A stretch of DNA of 35,344 nucleotides from Chloroflexota bacterium (GCA_026706395.1 JAPOYU010000124.1:1-35344), one strand, 5' to 3'; positions 1-7,693 are shown, numbered from the stretch's first letter. Notes: a model not told the origin generated them from the letters alone. Numbers and translations: made by a program.

Positions 1-1
1 A

Positions 2-775
2 TTCCGCACCCAGGCCATCATCCTCAGCCGCCGCGACTTCGGCGAATCCGACCGCCTGCTCACCCTGTTTACGCCGCAACACGGCAAAATCCGCGCCATC
101 GCCAAGGGCGCGCGCAAACCCAGCGCCAAGCTCAGCGGCCACGTCGAACTCTTCGCCCGCAGCGACTGCGTCATCCACCGCGGCCGCAACCTCGATATCC
201 TGGCGCAAGCCGAACTGATCGATCCCTATCTCGGCCTGCGCGACAACCTCGGGCGGGGCGCCTACGGCAATTACATCGCCGAACTGCTCGATCGCTTCAC
301 CGCCGATGAGGAAGAGGCCGGCGACCAGCTATTCATGCTCTTGCATGAGACCTTGTCGCGCATCGCCGACGCGAAGGATCCCCGACTTGCCGCGCGCTTC
401 TTCGAGCTGCAGCTCCTTGATCTGGTCGGCTTCCGCCCTGAGCTGCAGGAATGCGTCGTCACGCGCGCCGACCTGCTGCCGGAGCCGCAATTCTTTAGCA
501 ATGAGGAAGGTGGAGTCGTCAGTCGCGCCGCCGCGCCCCATCTGACATCGCGCCTTCTCGAGCTCGACTTTGATACGCTGAAGCTGTTGCGCCATTTGCA
601 GCGGAGCAGCCACTCCTACGACGCCCTAGGGGGCCTTCGCATCTCAGCAGAGCAGCACGAAAGCGCCGAGCGCATCGTACTCGGTTACATCACGCACCTG
701 CTCGAGCGCAAGCTGGAAAGCGTCAATTTCATTCGCCGATTGCGGGGATTTACGCCGGGTAGTTTAGAAGGATAA
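2..775 (+). CDS. recO: DNA repair protein RecO, 5' end cut by window edge
   Basis: RecO anneals single-stranded DNA and loads RecA together with RecR in RecFOR gap repair. Reading from base 2 gives an open frame beginning RTQAIILSRRDFGESDRLL, followed by LTLFTPQHGKIRAIAKGARK; this is the conserved start of the RecO OB-fold. Only a few residues before the first readable codon are missing. The helical C-terminal half follows, with LLDLVGFRPELQECV near the position where many RecO proteins carry a zinc-binding region. The four Cys of the zinc-binding forms are not present here. The frame ends at TAA 773-775. About 257 residues are visible, close to the usual 240-260. The family call is firm. Confidence 0.93.
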   Translation, partial: FRTQAIILSRRDFGESDRLLTLFTPQHGKIRAIAKGARKPSAKLSGHVELFARSDCVIHRGRNLDILAQAELIDPYLGLRDNLGRGAYGNYIAELLDRFTADEEEAGDQLFMLLHETLSRIADAKDPRLAARFFELQLLDLVGFRPELQECVVTRADLLPEPQFFSNEEGGVVSRAAAPHLTSRLLELDFDTLKLLRHLQRSSHSYDALGGLRISAEQHESAERIVLGYITHLLERKLESVNFIRRLRGFTPGSLEG

Positions 776-803
776 ACACAAGAGAGAGGAGTGAAGGGCG
801 GTG

Positions 804-1055
804 CTAATCGCCGTCGTCAGGCTCAGGGACGAATCCCATGCCTCTCGACGATGCCAGGATTTCTTTGATCGCCACTAACTCTTCCAAGACGCGGGTCATC
901 AACTGTTCGAGATTAGCCAGTCGGTGTTCGACATTAGCCAGACGTTCGGAATGCTCCTGCTGCAAGCGCAGAATCTGCGTCTGGTTGCTCACCACCGTTG
1001 CCACGATGTCTTCAAGTCGGCTGACACGCATTTCTTGTGTTTCCAGAATTGACAA
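804..1055 (-). CDS. small coiled-coil protein
   Basis: This 83-residue protein has no recognised family. Nearly all of it is one predicted coiled coil: hydrophobic residues recur at heptad spacing from SRLEDIVATVV through RLANVEHRLANLEQLMTRVLEELVAIKEIL. A short acidic tail, PEPDDGD, follows. The listed start is TTG at 1055; an internal ATG at 1031 (MRVSRLEDI) is the alternative, and neither has a well-spaced ribosome site. It lies head to tail behind the glycosyltransferase gene ending at 1130. A plus-strand frame covers the same bases but gives a Cys/Arg-rich sequence typical of an antisense shadow. The coding call rests on heptad regularity; the function is unknown. Confidence 0.6.
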   Translation of the reverse strand: MSILETQEMRVSRLEDIVATVVSNQTQILRLQQEHSERLANVEHRLANLEQLMTRVLEELVAIKEILASSRGMGFVPEPDDGD

Positions 1056-1129
1056 TCTCCCGGCAGTTCATGCGGTCCAACGCGCTTGACTAAAAGTTTA
1101 TGTTACTCTAAAGAAACTTTAGCGCAACC

Positions 1130-2230
1130 TTACGACTTTTTCAACATTTCCCGATACACTTCAACGGTCGCCGCAGCGATGCTTTCATGGGTGAAATGCG
1201 CCAGAAAACGCGCCCTGCCCTTCTCGATCATGTCCGCGCGCAGCGCCGCGTCGTCTCGCAGTTCTCGCAGGGTTTGCGCCAAGGCCGGCACATCGCCCTC
1301 GGGCAGGATGCGCCCCGCCCCGCCAACAACGCCCGGTATCGCGCCGCTGTCACTGCCGATGACCGGTACGCCGCTCGCCATCGCTTCCACCAGCACGCGG
1401 CCGAATTGCTCTTTCCAATTCCGGCGCGTCAACGATGGCAAGACGAGCGCGTCGATCTTGTGGTATTCCGCCGGCAATTCCGTCGATGGCAACTGACCGA
1501 CAAATGTCACGCCAGCGCTTATGCCCAGCGAATCGGCCAGCGCTTTCATCTCGGTGACGGAAGAGCCGCCGCCGACCAGCCGCAAGCGCCATTCGCCACC
1601 CAGCTGCGACGCCGCGCGCAGCAGAATGGGCAGTCCCTTCGCCGGCACGATGCGACCGATAAAACCGATCGTGAAAGGACGCTCTGGCGTCGTTTTCGCC
1701 GGGCGGAACAGCGCCGGTGAGGTGCCAAATTGGGGGATCGTCCGCAAAGCTCCTCGATAGCCTTTGCGTTGGAGCGTTTCGGCGGCATCATCCGTGCCCC
1801 CCAGCGCATAATCCGCTTGGCGCATGACCCAGCGCTCCCCCCAGCTGAATGGCGGCGGATAGCGGCGCAAGATGTTCTGCCAGGTGAAAAATAGCGATTT
1901 TGCGCCGGCTCGCCGCGCCTGGCGCAGCGCTTGCCAAGTCGCCAGGTTGTAGGGCTCCTCGTCAATATGAACGATCTGGGGCTTCGCTGAGGCGATCTCC
2001 CGCCCCAAGGTCGGATAGTGGTGCAGATGAAAACTGCCATTGAAGCGGATGGGAACCTCGCGCAGTTCATAGCCCGTTGTGTGGCTTCGTTCCAAGACCT
2101 GCACGCCGCGTTCGTCGCGCCATGAGGGTGGTACGAGCACGGTTAGCTCGACGCCATGGCCGGCGATAGCTTCCAGCTTCGGCTGATAAATGCCGACGAT
2201 GCAGGCTTTTGAAAGCATTAGGACGCGCAT
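1130..2230 (-). CDS. glycosyltransferase family 4 (GT-B)
   Basis: The product is a 366-residue retaining glycosyltransferase of the GT4 type, which moves a sugar from a nucleotide-sugar donor to a glycan or lipid acceptor at the cytoplasmic membrane face. The N-terminal Rossmann half begins MRVLMLSKACIVGIYQPKLE. The donor-binding half begins near GFIGRIVPAKGLPILLRA (about residue 190). The EQFGRVLVEAMASGVPVIGS segment carries the E-x7-E motif of the family. It starts 24 bases after the end of the phosphoesterase gene on the same strand, so the two are probably co-transcribed. The donor sugar and acceptor cannot be read from the sequence. Confidence 0.9.
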   Translation of the reverse strand: MRVLMLSKACIVGIYQPKLEAIAGHGVELTVLVPPSWRDERGVQVLERSHTTGYELREVPIRFNGSFHLHHYPTLGREIASAKPQIVHIDEEPYNLATWQALRQARRAGAKSLFFTWQNILRRYPPPFSWGERWVMRQADYALGGTDDAAETLQRKGYRGALRTIPQFGTSPALFRPAKTTPERPFTIGFIGRIVPAKGLPILLRAASQLGGEWRLRLVGGGSSVTEMKALADSLGISAGVTFVGQLPSTELPAEYHKIDALVLPSLTRRNWKEQFGRVLVEAMASGVPVIGSDSGAIPGVVGGAGRILPEGDVPALAQTLRELRDDAALRADMIEKGRARFLAHFTHESIAAATVEVYREMLKKS

Positions 2231-2254
2231 GTAAAGCCTGAAGCGCGGCGGCGC

Positions 2255-2842
2255 CTAGACAATTTCGATGGGCGGTTCGCCGCAACTGGCATTGGCGTCG
2301 TAGACTCGAAACGTCTGATCGGGCAAGGAGAGTACGCCGTAGGTGTGGGATGTGGAGCGGGTGCAGCGGAAGGTATAAAGCGAACCGGGATTAACCAGGC
2401 AGCCATGCTGAGTCTTGATGTGCAGGGGCAGATGAGTATGGCCGGTAATGAGAACGTCCGCTTTCAGGGAGTTCAAGACCATTTTGAGATAGGTCTTGGA
2501 GAGATGATTTTTGTACATCCCCCACATATTGTTGCCGGGCTTGCCATGGCACATGTACACCGTGGCGCCGGCCAACTCGCCTTGCCAGTCCAGCGGCAGC
2601 TCCTGTAGATATTGACGGTTGTCGCGCCGAATGCCGTAGACCCATTCGTCATGGTTGCCGCGGGAGACCGGGATGCCATGAGCGCGAATCAGATCCACAA
2701 CGCGGTCTGGCTCCGGGCCGCGCCCCACGAGGTCGCCCGCGCACAAAACCTGATCCACATTATGATGTTTTTCGAATCGAGCGAGCACATCCTCTAGCGT
2801 GTCATAATCGGCATGCACGTCTGATATGATTCCAATTTGCAT
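2255..2842 (-). CDS. YfcE/MJ0936-type metallophosphoesterase
   Basis: This is a calcineurin-like phosphoesterase of about 195 residues, the usual size for the compact YfcE/MJ0936 group. The dinuclear-metal motifs appear in order: ISDVHAD (D-x-H), CAGDLVGRGPEPD (GDxxxRG), SRGNHDEWV (GNHD), MCHGKP and ITGHTHLP (GHxH). Members hydrolyse phosphodiesters in the cytoplasm; the natural substrate is unknown. ATG at 2842 (MQIGIISD) is preferred over GTG at 2848 because family members start right at the first beta strand. A good sigma-70-type promoter lies just upstream at 2877-2905. The glycosyltransferase gene follows 24 bases downstream, so a two-gene transcript is likely. Confidence 0.9.
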   Translation of the reverse strand: MQIGIISDVHADYDTLEDVLARFEKHHNVDQVLCAGDLVGRGPEPDRVVDLIRAHGIPVSRGNHDEWVYGIRRDNRQYLQELPLDWQGELAGATVYMCHGKPGNNMWGMYKNHLSKTYLKMVLNSLKADVLITGHTHLPLHIKTQHGCLVNPGSLYTFRCTRSTSHTYGVLSLPDQTFRVYDANASCGEPPIEIV

Positions 2843-2876
2843 CCACACTAGACCTTAACCGTTCACCACGTCGACT

Positions 2877-2905
2877 ATTATACGACGGCAAACGGCAAAT
2901 GTAGA
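2877..2905 (-). promoter_or_regulatory. predicted promoter of the phosphoesterase gene
   Basis: On the minus strand there is a perfect -10 TATAAT (2877-2882) and a -35 TCTACA (2900-2905, 4 of 6 matches) with a 17-base spacer. The expected start of transcription is near 2870, about 28 bases before the ATG at 2842. The structured element at 3123-3272 is therefore upstream of, not inside, this leader. Confidence 0.6.
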
Positions 2906-3008
2906 GGTACGATCTCCCTACGCCGCTTCCGCCGACATACTGGGGCGCCCCTAAGCAGCGAGATATGGAACGGCGCCTGCGCGCGAAAAATGGCGATTCC
3001 GAACATAC

Positions 3009-3020
3009 TGTTGCGCAACA
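3009..3020. promoter_or_regulatory. 12-base perfect palindrome in intergenic region
   Basis: TGTTGCGCAACA is a perfect palindrome in the gap between the phosphoesterase and trhO genes. It lies about 100 bases upstream of the phosphoesterase -35 box and could be an operator. No regulator can be named. Confidence 0.3.
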
Positions 3021-3122
3021 TACAATCAGGTTGCAAAACTGTAAAAGGTAGTGGTTTCGCCAAGTTAGTCATTTCATACAGTCAATTGCTTTACTTCTTC
3101 GGCTAAATATGGTAAAAATAAG

Positions 3123-3272
3123 GCAGTAAAGCATCTTGACTGCTCGAAAACACTTAGCTCACTATCACCATCGCGACTGTCCCATCACGTAATCACCGTT
3201 GCATACAGCGCAACACCGCAGATACCGCCGCCAAGATAGTGACCGCATTGAAGCCTGAGAGTCAAGATGCTT
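3123..3272. other. nested inverted-repeat element, candidate structured RNA
   Basis: Three levels of pairing are visible inside the 622-base gap 2849-3470. The outer arms are a perfect 13-base match, AAGCATCTTGACT (3129-3141) with AGTCAAGATGCTT (3260-3272), extended inward by CTC/GAG after a one-base bulge. The middle arms are TCACTATC (3159-3166) with GATAGTGA (3235-3242). An apical hairpin is GTTGC (3198-3202) with GCAAC (3210-3214). On the minus strand the outer 3' arm can instead form GCAGT...ACTGC (3123-3143), followed by a U-rich run, which looks like a weak terminator competing with the long stem. No known RNA family was recognised and the transcribed strand is unknown. A small mobile element is the alternative. 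Confidence 0.45.
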
Positions 3273-3315
3273 GCTGATTCAAGAATCCGATGACAAGTCT
3301 TAGGCGAATTCCATC

Positions 3316-3405
3316 ATGGCAAAACTGACACTGCTGATCGCGATGCTTGTTTGGATGATTCTTGTATTCGTCGTTCCGGCGATGGCAGTACAGTCAGCCA
3401 TCTAG
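3316..3405 (+). CDS. possible 29-residue membrane peptide
   Basis: An ATG-to-TAG frame encodes MAKLTLLIAMLVWMILVFVV followed by PAMAVQSAI. It is one continuous hydrophobic stretch suited to a single membrane helix or an uncleaved signal. It lies 43 bases after the nested inverted repeat on the plus strand. There is no clear ribosome site before it (CGAATTCCATC), and such short frames arise by chance, so this is a tentative call with no function proposed. Confidence 0.25.
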   Translation: MAKLTLLIAMLVWMILVFVVPAMAVQSAI

Positions 3406-3470
3406 GCTGGATTCACCGTCAAGCGCCCGCCCCAGGCTGGCATCGCTGAAGACATGAATGCCGGAGCGGC

Positions 3471-4283
3471 TCAGAGGATGTTCGCGGACCCGCATTGCAG
3501 ACATGCCTCATCCGTCCGTTTGACCATGGCCTTGCAATCATCGCAGATCACAGTCTCGCCCTTGCGCAGGCTATGGTCAAGCGAGACGCGCTCATCAAAT
3601 ACGAAGCACTCGCCCTGCCATAAGGACTCCGCCGGTTCCACCTCTTCCAGGTAGCGCAGGATCCCGCCGCGCAAGTGATAGACTTCCTCAAAGCCGAGCT
3701 GCAAAAGGTAGGCGGTCGCCTTCTCACAGCGGATGCCACCGGTACAGTACATCGCCACGCGCATGTTACGCTTTGGATCAAGCTGGCCGGCGAAGTAGCT
3801 CGGCAATTCGTGAAATGACTCGGTCTTCGGGTTTATCGCGCTTTTGAATCTGCCGATTCGCACTTCATAGTCATTACGCGCGTCAACCAGCAAGACATCA
3901 TCTTGTGCAATCAGGCTGTTCCAATCTCGCGGTTCAATATACTTCCCAACCTGCCGATTGGGATCGACGCCGGCCACTTTCATAGCGACGATCTCAGGCT
4001 TGAGACGCACCTTCATCCGCTGAAACGGGATGGAACTGTGGATAGATTCCTTCACCAGCAGGTCGGCGAATCGCCGGTCACCCCGCAGATAGCTCAGCAG
4101 GCCATCGACAGCATCGCGCTCGCCGGCGATCGTCGCGTTGATGCCTTCCTCCGCCAGCAGAATCGTCCCGCGCACTCCCAAGGACTGACAGCGAGCCAGA
4201 AGCGGATTACGCAGATTTCGATAATCCGGCAGGCGCAAGAATTTGTAGAAGGTAGCAACGACGATGTTCTCTTCCATATCCAT
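3471..4283 (-). CDS. trhO: tRNA uridine(34) hydroxylase TrhO (rhodanese family, UPF0176)
   Basis: TrhO uses oxygen to hydroxylate U34 of certain tRNAs, giving ho5U at the wobble base. The 270-residue protein has the UPF0176 N-terminal ferredoxin-like domain (VVATFYKFLRLPDYRNLR, then GTILLAEEGINATIAG). A rhodanese domain follows (VLLVDARNDYEVRIGRFKSA) with active Cys180 in the family motif MYCTGGIRCEKA. A C-terminal segment carries CDDC and CLQC pairs that could bind a metal. The length is somewhat below that of E. coli YceA (350) but normal for short family members. A second ATG at 4277 (MEENIVV) is equally possible. A TAGAAT -10 box lies at 4313-4318. The identification is firm; the tRNA role is taken from the family. 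Confidence 0.92.
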   Translation of the reverse strand: MDMEENIVVATFYKFLRLPDYRNLRNPLLARCQSLGVRGTILLAEEGINATIAGERDAVDGLLSYLRGDRRFADLLVKESIHSSIPFQRMKVRLKPEIVAMKVAGVDPNRQVGKYIEPRDWNSLIAQDDVLLVDARNDYEVRIGRFKSAINPKTESFHELPSYFAGQLDPKRNMRVAMYCTGGIRCEKATAYLLQLGFEEVYHLRGGILRYLEEVEPAESLWQGECFVFDERVSLDHSLRKGETVICDDCKAMVKRTDEACLQCGSANIL

Positions 4284-4312
4284 AGTCGGTCAATCGGCTG
4301 CGCTTTCACACA

Positions 4313-4341
4313 ATTCTAGTCTTTGGCGCAGCAAAAGTGGA
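4313..4341 (-). promoter_or_regulatory. possible promoter of trhO
   Basis: Minus-strand -10 TAGAAT (4313-4318) with a weak -35 TCCACT (4336-4341) at 17-base spacing. It would start transcription about 23 bases before the ATG at 4283. The -35 box matches only half of the consensus. Confidence 0.35.
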
Positions 4342-4471
4342 GTTCCAAAAGCCAAGGCAAGATTCCCAAGCAACCCGCGTTTGAACGCCGTGCAGCCACG
4401 CGGCGATGTTCCGGTCGCAGCGCAATGGCGGCGCAGCACCGAGCGGGGCCCGGCGCAACATAAGCCTATGA

Positions 4472-4477
4472 TATACT
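4472..4477 (+). promoter_or_regulatory. -10 box placing transcription start at the glycosyltransferase AUG
   Basis: TATACT ends 8 bases before ATG 4485. With normal spacing, transcription would begin at or next to this ATG, giving a leaderless mRNA. No -35 match and no ribosome site are visible. Confidence 0.4.
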
Positions 4478-4484
4478 CATGCCT

Positions 4485-5657
4485 ATGAAGGTCGGGTTCA
4501 ACGCGCATTTGCTATCGCGGCAGGCCGGATACCGTTCGGCCGGTATCCATGGTTACATCGTGAATTTGCTCCGACACTTGCCATCACAGACGCCGCCCGA
4601 TTGGCAGCTGTATGCGCTGGTCGGCGCCGCCAGCCCGGCCGCATTTTCCGGCGTGAGCGTGAAGCGCGCTCCCTTCGATACAGAAGCGCCCCTGCGCCGC
4701 ATCTTCTGGGAGCAAACGCTGCAACCGCTCGCAATCCGTCAGTTCGATCTCTATCATGCCTTGGCATTTGTCGCGCCGGCGATTTTGACGGCGCCAATGG
4801 TGGTGACAGTTTACGACCTGAGTTTTCTGCGTTTTCCCGAAGGGCTCAGCAAGGCGCGCCGGCTATACCTGCGGACTATGACCGCTCTGACTTGCGCGCG
4901 CGCAAGGCGCATCCTCGCGATCAGCCAGAGCACTGCTGACGACTTGACCGCCCGCCTTGGCCTGCCCGCCGGCAAAATCGATGTCACGCCGCTGGGCTAC
5001 GACAAGGCCGTATTTCGACCGCGCCTGCCGGCAGAACGCGAGCACTTTCGGCGAAAGGAAAACCTGCCCGAGCGCTTTTGGCTTTACATCGGCACGCTTG
5101 AGCCGCGCAAGAACTTGCAGATGCTGCTCAGGGCCTATGCCAGCCTGCCTCCGAGCGAGCGGCTGCCGCTGATTCTAGGCGGCGGCCTAGGCTGGAAAGG
5201 GAGGCAGATGCTGGGGGATATCGAGCGCCTGGGGATTGGCGACGCCGTTTCTCATGTTGGATTCATACCTGCCGCAGACTTGCCGCTTTGGTACAATTGT
5301 GCCGAGGTGTTCTTGTACCCTTCTGTCTTTGAAGGCTTCGGCTTGCCCGTTCTGGAAGCCATGGCATGTGGCACGCCTGTCCTCACGACAAACGTATCCT
5401 CGCTGCCGGAAGTAGCCGGCAAAGCGGGCAAATGTCTGCCGCCGGATGACGAAGAGCGCTGGGCGGCCGAACTCAAAGCGCTGAAGGCGAACGGCGAATG
5501 GCGCGAAACCGCGCGAAAAAACGGCTTGGAGCGGGCGAAGCTCTTCAGTTGGGCGCGTACGGCGGAACTCACAATGAGCAGCTATCGAGCCGCTATGAGA
5601 GCGGGCGAGCATCCCGTCGGCGAAAGTGAGAAGGTGACCGGCGTTGAAAGCAAATGA
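4485..5657 (+). CDS. glycosyltransferase family 4 (GT-B)
   Basis: A 390-residue GT4 enzyme related to mannosyltransferases of polysaccharide clusters. The N-terminal half runs from MKVGFNAHLLSRQAGYRSAG. The donor domain opens with FWLYIGTLEPRKNLQMLLRA and carries FEGFGLPVLEAMACGTPVLT, the E-x7-E region that binds the nucleotide sugar. ATG 4485 is chosen over ATG 4479 because a TATACT -10 box at 4472-4477 would start the mRNA at about 4484. The sugar transferase gene follows after 57 bases on the same strand, so both probably serve one exopolysaccharide or O-chain pathway. The sugar specificity is not evident. Confidence 0.9.
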   Translation: MKVGFNAHLLSRQAGYRSAGIHGYIVNLLRHLPSQTPPDWQLYALVGAASPAAFSGVSVKRAPFDTEAPLRRIFWEQTLQPLAIRQFDLYHALAFVAPAILTAPMVVTVYDLSFLRFPEGLSKARRLYLRTMTALTCARARRILAISQSTADDLTARLGLPAGKIDVTPLGYDKAVFRPRLPAEREHFRRKENLPERFWLYIGTLEPRKNLQMLLRAYASLPPSERLPLILGGGLGWKGRQMLGDIERLGIGDAVSHVGFIPAADLPLWYNCAEVFLYPSVFEGFGLPVLEAMACGTPVLTTNVSSLPEVAGKAGKCLPPDDEERWAAELKALKANGEWRETARKNGLERAKLFSWARTAELTMSSYRAAMRAGEHPVGESEKVTGVESK

Positions 5658-5670
5658 TGTCCGACACCGG

Positions 5671-5702
5671 CCTACGGTGGAACGCGCTTTGACGCGCGTA
5701 GG
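5671..5702 (+). other. hairpin between glycosyltransferase and sugar transferase genes
   Basis: CCTAC (5671-5675) pairs with GTAGG (5698-5702), enclosing an inner CGCGC/GCGCG stem. It fills most of the 57-base gap. There is no T run, so it is more likely an mRNA processing or stability element than a terminator. Confidence 0.3.
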
Positions 5703-5714
5703 TCGCCGCCAGTT

Positions 5715-7163
5715 ATGAATGCGCCGCGGTCCTTGTCTGAGCGGCCCACGATTGAGCCGCGCTGGCTTTTCCCGCTGGTTGACGCAGCGCTCGCCTTTCT
5801 CGTCTTCGGCATCGCCTATATCCTGCGTTATGACCTGCAGATCATCCGTCCGCTGCTCGACCCGGTGCAGCGTGACTTTGGGCCGTACATCCCATTCGCG
5901 GTCATCTATGCCTTGCTGATCCTCATCAACTTTCAGCGCAACAATCTGTACCGGAATATCGCTGGCAGGGCCTGGCTGGAAGAGGTCTATCTGATCGCGA
6001 GCAGCGTGGCTGTTTCAATCGTTATCGTCCTGGCGATGTTCTACATCTTGCAGCCCTTGGTGACAAGCCGCTTGATGCTGATTTATGTCGCCGCGCTGAC
6101 AGTATTGTCTGGCGCGGCGTCCCGTCTGATCAGGCGCTGGGCCCTAGCTTACTTGCGGCACCGAGGGATTGGCGTTCGCCGTGTCTTGATCGTCGGCATG
6201 GCGGATGTCGGGCGATCGCTGCTTGGCATCATGCTATCCCGTCCCGAGCTTGGCTACAGGCCCATCGGCTTTCTGGACGACGATGCCGAGAAGAGTTCGG
6301 CCGGCATGGGCCGGGTAACAGCCTTGGGCGGTACGGCGGACCTGGCGGATGTCATCAAAACAAACATGGTGGACACCGTCATCATCACCTTTCGCTGGAA
6401 GCACTACGATCGCATTCAAGAACTCACCGAAGTCTGCCGGGGCATCGGCGCCGACCTGCGGATCGTGCCGGAAATCATGCAGCTCAATATCCGCCAGGTG
6501 CAAGTGGAGAATCTGGACGGTATACCGCTGTTGGGCATCGGCGCGCACCGCGAGTTCAGCCGAAGCAATCAGTTGATAAAGCGCGCGCTGGACCTCTGCG
6601 TCGTCATCATCGGCTTTCCGATCTGGGCTCCCATCAGTCTACTCGTCGCGCTCGCGCTCAAACTCGAGGGGGAAGGCCCGGTCTTGTTCCGGCAGATTCG
6701 CGTCGGGAAGGATGGCCGTCAATTCCCGATGGTGAAATTCCGCAGCATGGTTGAGGGCGCGGAAGACTTGCATGAAGATATGCTGCGTGAAACAGGCGAA
6801 GATCCCCGTCATGCGAAATTCGCCGACGACCCGCGCATCACCCGCATGGGCGGATTCCTGCGCCGCACCAGCCTCGATGAATTGCCGAATCTCATCAACG
6901 TCATCCGCGGCGAGATGAGCCTGGTCGGTCCGCGTCCGCCTACCCCGCGCGAAGTCACTCTGTATGAACCGCGGCATACACGCCGCCTGCAGATCACACC
7001 GGGCATCACCGGCTGGTGGCAGGTGCGCGGCCGCAGCAATGTGCCCTTTGACGAAATGTGCGAAATGGATATGTATTACATCGACAATTGGTCTATCTCG
7101 ATGGATATCGAGATTCTGATGCTGACCATTCCACGCGTCTTCTTGCGCAGCGGCGCATATTGA
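5715..7163 (+). CDS. polyprenyl-phosphate sugar-phosphate transferase (exopolysaccharide initiation)
   Basis: The enzyme transfers a sugar phosphate from a nucleotide sugar to undecaprenyl phosphate, the first step of surface polysaccharide assembly. The 482 residues show the full WcaJ/WbaP-like plan: four or five membrane helices in the first 140 residues (LVDAALAFLVFGIAYILRYD and later), a Rossmann-like middle domain (RRVLIVGMADVGRSLLGIML), and a C-terminal bacterial sugar transferase domain from about residue 285. That domain contains VLFRQIRVGKDGRQFPMVKF, RRTSLDELPNLINVIRGEMS, LVGPRPPTPRE and PGITGWWQVRGRS. Its place behind a GT4 gene supports a glycan cluster. The specific sugar is unknown. 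Confidence 0.93.
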   Translation: MNAPRSLSERPTIEPRWLFPLVDAALAFLVFGIAYILRYDLQIIRPLLDPVQRDFGPYIPFAVIYALLILINFQRNNLYRNIAGRAWLEEVYLIASSVAVSIVIVLAMFYILQPLVTSRLMLIYVAALTVLSGAASRLIRRWALAYLRHRGIGVRRVLIVGMADVGRSLLGIMLSRPELGYRPIGFLDDDAEKSSAGMGRVTALGGTADLADVIKTNMVDTVIITFRWKHYDRIQELTEVCRGIGADLRIVPEIMQLNIRQVQVENLDGIPLLGIGAHREFSRSNQLIKRALDLCVVIIGFPIWAPISLLVALALKLEGEGPVLFRQIRVGKDGRQFPMVKFRSMVEGAEDLHEDMLRETGEDPRHAKFADDPRITRMGGFLRRTSLDELPNLINVIRGEMSLVGPRPPTPREVTLYEPRHTRRLQITPGITGWWQVRGRSNVPFDEMCEMDMYYIDNWSISMDIEILMLTIPRVFLRSGAY

Positions 7164-7408
7164 TTGCTTTTATATCTCCACTCCAAGCCCCCCATCCCTG
7201 CGCGCAAACCGAGGGAGATAGACAGGCGCGCCAAAACCACCTCAGTAAATCCCAAAATGTAATGCAGCAATTCAAATCGTGGTTGCAAGGCTTGTCCACT
7301 ACTGAAAATCATACGCAGAGATAGCTGCAACAGTACCGAAACAATACAATATAAGAGGGTCGATCCTTGCGAAACGCAACAAATTACTGCGAAATCCGCA
7401 AAACCTAG

Positions 7409-7497
7409 CTCCCCTTCCCTGATTTATCGGATGCCCGCCAGACGTGGCTGTGTCTACGCGCCACTAGAGATGGCGGGAGAGGGGCCGGGGGATGGGG
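7409..7497 (-). repeat. GC-rich hairpin repeat, unit A (copy 1, with nested hairpin)
   Basis: On the minus strand this reads as a CCCCATCCCCCGGCCCCT start, an inner CCCGCC...GGCGGG hairpin and a GGGAAGGGGAG end, the same order as the copy at 31304-31368. The loop ATAGAGAT of the inner hairpin (plus strand) is interrupted by 24 bases that hold a second hairpin at 7444-7464. Confidence 0.65.
7444..7464 (-). repeat. hairpin with conserved loop GCGTAGACACA (copy 1)
   Basis: On the minus strand the stem GTGGC/GCCAC encloses the 11-base loop GCGTAGACACA. The same loop recurs at 33781-33801 with a different stem, and in degenerate form at 35084-35102. Confidence 0.6.
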
Positions 7498-7534
7498 TAA
7501 AAAAGCGTGTCGCGCCCTAATGCCAATCAAGCCC

Positions 7535-7550
7535 TGTAGGGGCCACCCGC
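7535..7550 (-). repeat. partial copy of the GCGGGCGA...CCCCTACA repeat
   Basis: On the minus strand GCGGGTGGCCCCTACA matches the two ends of the hairpin repeat seen at 20418-20444 and 24971-24996 with the middle deleted. Confidence 0.35.
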
Positions 7551-7643
7551 TGCCTCCCTTCGCTTTACGAATGATTTTTGATGCGCATCCCGGCGGCTCG
7601 CCCGCCTCTGCGCTGAATTCAAATAGTTTGTATTTTCCAATAC

Positions 7644-7659
7644 GAGAACATTTGTTCTC
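7644..7659. promoter_or_regulatory. LexA (SOS) box-like palindrome
   Basis: GAGAACATTTGTTCTC has 7-base perfect arms around a central TT and contains GAAC-N4-GTTC, the core of the Gram-positive type LexA box. It lies 35 bases before ATG 7694. The regulator is inferred from the motif only. Confidence 0.45.
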
Positions 7660-7693
7660 CTATGCCACCCAACTTTCTGCTACACTGTTCATT

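Noticed and set aside
1090..1122. Imperfect AT-rich inverted repeat between the glycosyltransferase and coiled-coil genes as a terminator
   Set aside because: The stem is AT-rich with a bulge and no following T run on either strand, so terminator function is not supported.
2878..3072. 64-codon minus-strand frame upstream of the phosphoesterase gene
   Set aside because: It overlaps the predicted phosphoesterase promoter, and its residues show no pattern of a protein family.
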